Shown here: in pieces, positions 31,446 to 36,196 of the stretch
Position numbering within the stretch: the first letter of the stretch is position 1
Layout of the letters: each line of letters starts with the position of its first letter
Assembly: GCA_009691445.1 (NCBI GenBank)
Contig: SICL01000023.1
Location: 1-36,196 of the forward strand
Reading direction: 5' to 3'
Length of the DNA: 36,196 bases
Origin: Candidatus Taenariivivens baikalensis
GTDB lineage: Bacteria > Omnitrophota > Omnitrophia > Omnitrophales > Aquincolibacteriaceae
Translations under genes and position numbers: made by a program
The notes under the pieces: generated by a model
The model's database searches: none
What the model was told of the DNA's origin: nothing
What the model saw: only the letters and a program-made list of their open reading frames with translations

Positions 31446-32720
31446 TTAGGATTTGCTTTTCCGTGGAATCTCTTTGGCCGGAACTCCGACCACGGTCATT
31501 CCCTTTGTCACCCGGCTTCCGCTGGTAACAACAGCCCCAGCGCCTGTCCTCGCCCCATCTTCAATTGTGACCGGGGCAATCAAAACCGTATTAGATCCTA
31601 TCAAAACCTGCTTACCAATATACGTTTGATGCTTCTTTTTGCCATCAAAGTTAGCGGTAATGGTACCGGCGCCGATGTTGGTTTCAGGACCAATCACCGC
31701 ATCTCCGATATAAGCTAGATGCTTGGCGGAAACCTTGGCCCCGAGCCTGGACCGATTTACTTCCACAAAACTTCCAATCACTGAACCATCTCCGATCCGA
31801 CTCCCTTTCCGGATCTTAGCGAATGGACCAATCCGACAATTTTTCCCAATCTCAATGCCCGATTCAAGATAGCACCAAGGATAAATCACCGTGTCCGGAC
31901 CAATCTTCGCACCTGGTTCAATATACGTTTGCGCAGGATCGACGAGGGTCACTCCCCGATCCATATGTTTCATTATTTCATTTTGATTCATTATTTTCAT
32001 TGCTCCTGCAAGCTGTGCCCGGGAATTAATTCCTTCAGCTTCACCGGCCGCCGCCAAAGGAAACGCTTGAATGCTCTCTCCGGCTGAGGCCAGAATCTCG
32101 ATCGTGTCGGTTAGATAAAATTCATTTTTAGCATTCGCGGATTTCAACTTACTAAGCGCCTGCTTCAGCGGCTTGATTTTAAAAAGATAAATCCCCGTAT
32201 TAATTTCACAAACCCGCTTTTCTGTTTCCGAAGCGTCCAGTTCTTCCCGGATCGCAAAAAAACGCTGCTCTTCTCTTAAAATTCGTCCGTATCCTTTGGG
32301 ATTCTCTACCACGGCTGAAAGCACGCTCACGGCGGAGCCTGAAGCCTGATGTTGTTTGAGAAATGCACGGATTGTCCCGGTCTTAAGAAGAGGCATATCT
32401 CCGGGCCAGATTAAAAGATCTTCGGAGCTTGCAGAAAAAAAATTCTTCGCCGTCATCACCGCGTGGCCAGTTCCCCGCTGAACCTTTTGCAGGATCACCT
32501 CGGACCGCTGACTTTTATTTTTAAAAGAGCGCCGCATTAAAAATTCACGGACTTGATTCGCGTGAGCTCCGGCCACCACTGCAGTTTTTCGGACACCCAC
32601 CGCTTTCAGCACATCCAGCACACAAGCGAGCATCGGTCGGCCCATCACCTCATGCAACACCTTGGCTTTTTCAGACCGCATCCGCGTTCCTTTACCCGCC
32701 GCAAGAATCAGTGCGCGCAT
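31446..32720 (-). CDS. glmU: Bifunctional GlmU (GlcN-1-P acetyltransferase / GlcNAc-1-P uridyltransferase)
   Basis: Last two steps to UDP-GlcNAc, the precursor of peptidoglycan and of the lipid A made by genes in this window. The N-terminal uridyltransferase starts LILAAGKGTRM with AKVLHEVMGRPM and the WPGDMPLL metal motif. The C-terminal left-handed beta-helix (about 245-415) carries KHLAYIGDA with the catalytic histidine and NIGAGTITANFDG. At 424 residues it is about 30 shorter than E. coli GlmU, with a truncated C-terminal tail. AAGGAT lies 7 nt before the ATG. Confidence 0.93.
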   Translation of the reverse strand: MRALILAAGKGTRMRSEKAKVLHEVMGRPMLACVLDVLKAVGVRKTAVVAGAHANQVREFLMRRSFKNKSQRSEVILQKVQRGTGHAVMTAKNFFSASSEDLLIWPGDMPLLKTGTIRAFLKQHQASGSAVSVLSAVVENPKGYGRILREEQRFFAIREELDASETEKRVCEINTGIYLFKIKPLKQALSKLKSANAKNEFYLTDTIEILASAGESIQAFPLAAAGEAEGINSRAQLAGAMKIMNQNEIMKHMDRGVTLVDPAQTYIEPGAKIGPDTVIYPWCYLESGIEIGKNCRIGPFAKIRKGSRIGDGSVIGSFVEVNRSRLGAKVSAKHLAYIGDAVIGPETNIGAGTITANFDGKKKHQTYIGKQVLIGSNTVLIAPVTIEDGARTGAGAVVTSGSRVTKGMTVVGVPAKEIPRKSKS

Positions 32721-32740
32721 TTTTATCCTTTTCTTCTTTA

Positions 32741-32816
32741 TGTCATCCCCGAAATATTTTATTGGCCTCCGCCAAGACGGATACGTCCGACGATTTGTGG
32801 CGGACGGGAATGACAG
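32741..32816. repeat. Hairpin element upstream of glmU (TGTCATCCCCG family)
   Basis: The ends TGTCATCCCCG (32741-32751) and CGGGAATGACA (32805-32815) are inverted, with an internal CCTCCGCCAAGACGGA / TCCG...GGCGGA pairing. It lies between the second permease stop and the glmU ATG. Its ends resemble those of the element at 19365-19460. Confidence 0.7.
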
Positions 32817-32828
32817 CTGAACTGGGCA

Positions 32829-33695
32829 TTATCCTTTAAGACCTGCCAGCTTGATCCCTTCCACAAAGAACCGCTGATTAAACATAAAGACGATCAGGAT
32901 AGGAAGGATCATCATCATGGATCCAGCCATAAGCAGAGTGTAATTGGTGGTATACATGTCCTGAAAATAAGACAGACCAACCGGCAGCGTAAATTTTTCA
33001 TGGGTATTAATCACAATCAGAGGCCACATAAAATTCATCCAGGAACCCATAAACGTAAAAGTCGTCAACGTCGCAAGCGCAGGTTTGGAAAGCGGTAAAA
33101 TGATTTTCCAGAAAATTCCAAAATAAGAACAGCCATCGATCTTAGCAGCATCTTCCAGCTCACGCGGCATCGTCAAGAAAAACTGCCGCAGCATAAAGGT
33201 TCCGTACGCTGAAAAAATTCCAGGGAAAATCATCGCCTTATAAGTATCCACCCAGCCTAGGTAACGGAGTAAAATAAAAACAGGGATCATGGTCACTGCT
33301 CCGGGCACCATCATCGTCGCCAGATAACCAAAGAAAATTTTATCCCTCCCTGGAAATTGAAGTCTTGCAAAGGCATAGGCTGCCATCGCACTCGTAGCAA
33401 CCTGTCCCACGGTGGTACAAACCGTGACAAAGATGGAATTGAAATAAAACCGGAGAAATGGGACGGCTTGAAAAACCCTCGCGTAGTTTTTCCATACAAA
33501 AGATACTGGAATCCAGTCACGCCAAGACGATTCAGTGAAAGCAGAGACTTCTCCCGGATTTTTAAGCGAGGTCGTCACCATCCACAAAAAGGGAGCCAGC
33601 ATCGTTATGGATCCCACAATTAAAAAAGTGTAGGAAAAAACTTTTTTAAAAATTTGTTTTCGTTGGTGGTGTCTTTTAACTTTTTCCAGATCCAT
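32829..33695 (-). CDS. Carbohydrate ABC transporter permease (MalG/UgpE type)
   Basis: Inner-membrane permease of the CUT1 sugar-import class: six predicted helices, starting at about residue 20 (TFLIVGSITMLAPFLWMV). The EAA loop that docks the ATPase reads EDAAKIDGCSYFGIFWKIILPLS (about 190). 288 residues. The start at 33695 is preferred: 19 further upstream residues would come from the hairpin element at 33705-33779, which supplies the GCAGG acting as ribosome-binding site. Substrate unknown. No binding protein or ATPase gene is in the window. Confidence 0.88.
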   Translation of the reverse strand: MDLEKVKRHHQRKQIFKKVFSYTFLIVGSITMLAPFLWMVTTSLKNPGEVSAFTESSWRDWIPVSFVWKNYARVFQAVPFLRFYFNSIFVTVCTTVGQVATSAMAAYAFARLQFPGRDKIFFGYLATMMVPGAVTMIPVFILLRYLGWVDTYKAMIFPGIFSAYGTFMLRQFFLTMPRELEDAAKIDGCSYFGIFWKIILPLSKPALATLTTFTFMGSWMNFMWPLIVINTHEKFTLPVGLSYFQDMYTTNYTLLMAGSMMMILPILIVFMFNQRFFVEGIKLAGLKG

Positions 33696-33704
33696 AAACC
33701 TGCC

Positions 33705-33779
33705 GGTGTACGCGTGTGCGAGTAAACGGGTGAACAGGTTATCAACCCGCACACACGCTAACCCGTTAACTCGCTAACC
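33705..33779. repeat. Hairpin element between the two permease genes (GTTAACGG family)
   Basis: The left arm 33705-33740 and right arm 33744-33779 are imperfectly complementary, each built of about four 8-9 nt words of the type GTTAACGG/GTTAGCGT. It fills the gap between the stop of the first permease gene and the start of the second. Confidence 0.7.
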
Positions 33780-33781
33780 AA

Positions 33782-34693
33782 TTAATAATGAACTTTGTTT
33801 CCGTAAAAACGCCACTGAAGAAGCGTGAAGATAAAAACAATGACAAATAAGACCCAGGCGATCGCGGCCGCATAGCCCATCTTGTACCAGACAAAAGCAT
33901 TATTATAAAGTTCATAGATAATCGTGGTCGTTGAACCGTTCGGTCCCCCGCCCGTCATGATACGCGCCGAATCAAAGCCTCCCTGAAACCCCCCGATGAC
34001 GCTCATGATCGCAATAAAAAACGTGGTGGGAGAAATCTGAGGCCAAGTCACCGCCCAAAATTTTTGCCAAGAATTAGCGCCATCCACTTCGGCCGCATCA
34101 TAAAGCTCCCGGGGAACGCCCTGCAAGGCGGCAAGATACAAAATCATGTTATATCCCCCGATCGACTGCCAGACACCCATCAGGATCAGAGCCGGCTTGG
34201 CCCAAGCTTCGTCATTGAGCCAATTCGGGCCCTGAAGATTCAGACCTATCATCGTTCCAAACTTAGCAATCATCGTATTGATGGCGCCAAATTCGGGATT
34301 ATACATAATGCGCCACAACATAAAAATAGCAACTCCGGAGCAAAGCGTTGGAAGAAAATAAATCGTACGAAAAAAAACAATCCCCTTTAATTTCTGATTC
34401 ATAAAAAGGGCAAGCATGAGAGACCCGCCCATCCCCAGAGGAATCCCCATCATCAAATAAACGGTATTCCAGCAATATTTCCAGAAATCAGGATCCTGAA
34501 AAAGATGGATAAAATTCTCGAAACCAACGAACCTCGGGGGCCAGGAAAGCAAATCCCATTTCATAAAACTAAGAAGCAGCGAGGCGAGCACAGGAAGCGA
34601 GGTGAAGAGGATAAACCCCAGAAGATTGGGTAGTAGAAAGGTGTAGCCGGCAATGGCTTCCTGAACCGAGTTTCTTCGAAACCACTTTTTCAT
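33782..34693 (-). CDS. Carbohydrate ABC transporter permease (MalF/UgpA type)
   Basis: A 303-residue CUT1 permease partner of the gene at 32829. Six predicted helices from about residue 14 ([16 protein letters not shown]), with the EAA loop reading [23 protein letters not shown]. The start at 34693 overlaps the clpX stop as ATGA; an upstream GTG at 34708 inside clpX is less likely. Coupling to clpX is unusual: sugar permeases normally lie with a solute-binding protein, absent here. Confidence 0.9.
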   Translation of the reverse strand: MKKWFRRNSVQEAIAGYTFLLPNLLGFILFTSLPVLASLLLSFMKWDLLSWPPRFVGFENFIHLFQDPDFWKYCWNTVYLMMGIPLGMGGSLMLALFMNQKLKGIVFFRTIYFLPTLCSGVAIFMLWRIMYNPEFGAINTMIAKFGTMIGLNLQGPNWLNDEAWAKPALILMGVWQSIGGYNMILYLAALQGVPRELYDAAEVDGANSWQKFWAVTWPQISPTTFFIAIMSVIGGFQGGFDSARIMTGGGPNGSTTTIIYELYNNAFVWYKMGYAAAIAWVLFVIVFIFTLLQWRFYGNKVHY

Positions 34694-35934
34694 GCGGTCT
34701 TCATCCACTCAGAGCGACGAATCAACAGGGGGCGTTCCTTGCCCTCCACGACCTCCCGGCTGATCACACACTCCACAATGTTGGTTTCAGAAGGCACGTC
34801 ATACATCACATCCAGCATAATCGTTTCCAGGATCGATCGAAGACCGCGGGCTCCTGTGCCTTTCTTGACAGCTCGACGCGCCACTTCTTCTAGCGCCTCC
34901 AGAGACACGGTAAGCTTTACGCCTTCCATCCTGAAGAATTCTTCGTACTGACGGATCAGTGCATTTTTAGGCTCAGTCAATACGCGGATCAAATCAGATT
35001 GACCGAGGGGATGAAGCGTCGTGGTCACGGCAAGCCTTCCAATAAATTCCGGAATAAATCCGCACTTGATCAAATCTTCCGTTTCAACCAGCTCAAGCGT
35101 TTCACCCAACGAACGTTTTTCTTCCAGCCCGTGCGTAGCCCCAAATCCCATCGCCTTACTGGACACACGGCGCTGGATAATATTTTCAAGACTCGCAAAG
35201 GTTCCGCCGCAAATGAAAAGAACATTTTTAGTATCGATTTGAATGTATTCTTGCTGCGGATGTTTGCGACCGCCCTGAGGAGGCACATTGGCGATCGTCC
35301 CTTCCAAGATTTTTAGAAGCCCTTGCTGAACGCCTTCTCCTGACACATCACGCGTAATGGAAGTGTTGTCAGAAGTTTTGGCAATCTTGTCAATTTCATC
35401 GATATAAATGATCCCAAGCTCGGCGCGCTTCACATCAAAATTCGCGGCCTGAATCAAACGCAGCAGCACATTCTCCACATCTTCGCCAACATAACCGGCT
35501 TCGGTCAGAGAGGTCGCATCCGCAATCGCAAAAGGAACATCCAGGAGTTTGGCGAGCGTTCGAGCAAACAGGGTTTTGCCGCATCCCGTAGGACCGATCA
35601 AAAGAATATTGCTTTTTTCAATTTCAACATCTTCATTGCGGCCGCGATTTTTAATACGCTTGTAGTGATTGTGGACCGCGACGGAAAGCTGGCGCTTGGC
35701 ACGTTCCTGACCAATCACATATTGATCCAGCTTCGCTTTGATTTCCTGGGGCTTGGGAACCAGCAGGCCCTCAGAGAGATCAAATTGCTTCACGGGGCCG
35801 ACAGCTTCCTTGTTCAGGATATCGCCGCAAATACGCACACAAATATCGCAGATATGAACGCCCGGCCCGGCAAAAATCTTCCGCACGTCTTTACGCTTAT
35901 CGCGCCCGCAAAATGAACATTTTTCTGAAAGCAT
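34690..35934 (-). CDS. clpX: ATP-dependent Clp protease ATP-binding subunit ClpX
   Basis: AAA+ unfoldase feeding ClpP. The N-terminal zinc-binding domain has CSFC (6-9) and CDIC (28-31). The AAA+ domain shows Walker A GPTGCGKT (about 116), the pore loop GYVGED, Walker [11 protein letters not shown], the RKH loop (GGRKHP) and sensor II (GARGLRSI). The ClpP-docking IGF loop appears as MGF (SSKAMGFGA), a conservative change. Length 414 is typical. TAGGAG precedes the ATG. It is the first protein gene after tRNA-Gln, 41 nt downstream. clpP is not in the window. Confidence 0.96.
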   Translation of the reverse strand: MLSEKCSFCGRDKRKDVRKIFAGPGVHICDICVRICGDILNKEAVGPVKQFDLSEGLLVPKPQEIKAKLDQYVIGQERAKRQLSVAVHNHYKRIKNRGRNEDVEIEKSNILLIGPTGCGKTLFARTLAKLLDVPFAIADATSLTEAGYVGEDVENVLLRLIQAANFDVKRAELGIIYIDEIDKIAKTSDNTSITRDVSGEGVQQGLLKILEGTIANVPPQGGRKHPQQEYIQIDTKNVLFICGGTFASLENIIQRRVSSKAMGFGATHGLEEKRSLGETLELVETEDLIKCGFIPEFIGRLAVTTTLHPLGQSDLIRVLTEPKNALIRQYEEFFRMEGVKLTVSLEALEEVARRAVKKGTGARGLRSILETIMLDVMYDVPSETNIVECVISREVVEGKERPLLIRRSEWMKTA

Positions 35935-35975
35935 TATTTTCTCCTAGTCTTATGAAATAGAACCAACCCCATAAA

Positions 35976-36046
35976 CTGCCCGACCTGGACTCGAACCAGG
36001 AATCATGCCTCCAAAGGGCAGTGTGATACCATTTCACCATCGGGCA
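35976..36046 (-). tRNA. tRNA-Gln (anticodon UUG)
   Basis: Acceptor stem TGCCCGA/TCGGGCA, D arm GTGA...TCAC, anticodon loop CTTTGGA with TTG at 34-36, T arm CCTGG-TTCGAGT-CCAGG. U1-A72 and G73 are glutamine identity features. The 3' CCA is not encoded. The top pair of the anticodon stem (27-43) is a C-U mismatch. It lies 4 nt after the nuclease gene and 41 nt before clpX. Confidence 0.95.
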
Positions 36047-36050
36047 CTGA

Positions 36051-36196
36051 TCATAAATCAGACAAAATTCTTTTTAATTCTTCTCTGCCCTTGCCGCTCT
36101 TCAAAAATCTTTCACGCTTAACCACGTCAGATTTTGTTTTATGTTCTTCCTGATAAATCATTTTCCAAGGTCGGTGACCTTTTGTAAATCGATAAT
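36051..36196 (-). CDS. GIY-YIG superfamily nuclease-like protein, C-terminal part
   Basis: The window edge cuts this gene; only the last 47 codons and the TGA are present. The translation contains GHRPWKMIYQEEHKTKSD followed by VVKRERFLKSGKGREELKRIL, the second half of the small stand-alone GIY-YIG (UvrC N-terminal-like) proteins. The catalytic GIY...YIG part lies outside, so activity cannot be judged. The stop lies 4 nt from the tRNA-Gln 5' end, suggesting co-transcription. Such small genes are often mobile or variably present. Confidence 0.75.
   Translation of the reverse strand, partial: YRFTKGHRPWKMIYQEEHKTKSDVVKRERFLKSGKGREELKRILSDL

Noticed and set aside
2998..33779. Hairpin elements as a CRISPR array or insertion sequences
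   Set aside because: Copies are dispersed and of different sequence, without regular spacers, Cas genes or transposase.

Overview
The window reads as a chromosomal segment of an uncultured diderm (Gram-negative) bacterium. It carries lipid A synthesis (LpxA, an LpxC-FabZ fusion, LpxI, LpxB, an MsbA-like exporter), outer-membrane assembly (BamA, Skp) and a small secreted protein that resembles the exosortase-associated TIGR04073 family. LpxI instead of LpxH, the LpxC-FabZ fusion, the TIGR04073-like protein and the abundance of small hairpin repeats fit the PVC/Omnitrophota (candidate phylum OP3) neighbourhood. That placement is an inference from gene content; no marker-gene tree could be run.

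Layout, following transcription mostly on the minus strand from right to left. (1) 36.2-32.8 kb: the end of a GIY-YIG-like nuclease gene, tRNA-Gln(UUG), clpX, and two CUT1-type sugar ABC permeases, the first coupled to clpX by an ATGA overlap. (2) 32.7-25.5 kb: glmU, prs, rplY, pth, then rpsF-ssb-rpsR-rplI-dnaB, a classic housekeeping order. (3) 25.5-17.3 kb: bamA (coupled to dnaB), skp, lpxC/fabZ, lpxA, lpxI, a NifA/NtrC-type sigma-54 activator and the TIGR04073-like gene. (4) 17.3-15.2 kb, plus strand: Gfo/Idh oxidoreductase and lpxB, overlapping. (5) 14.8-11.9 kb: MsbA-like exporter, a small secreted protein (plus strand) and a SAM methyltransferase. (6) 11.6-2.1 kb: hom-thrC-apgM-like-lysC-cimA-valS, an aspartate-family/branched-chain amino acid operon with valyl-tRNA synthetase at its end. 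(7) 2.0-0.03 kb: a large secreted protein with two related beta-rich domains.

The genes form three working groups: threonine/isoleucine supply with ValRS, envelope biogenesis, and replication/translation/protein quality control.

The most unusual signal is a set of at least 13 imperfect hairpin elements (about 65-125 bp). Most have arms built from short iterated words (7-11 nt) that differ between families. They fill many intergenic gaps, supply stop codons or ribosome-binding sites to neighbours, and three are inserted in frame inside valS. They recall the Rickettsia palindromic elements that insert into coding sequence, but they belong to several unrelated sequence families. A second point of interest is the apgM-like protein of the hom-thrC operon (the expected stand-in for homoserine kinase), which lacks several canonical metal ligands of its superfamily.
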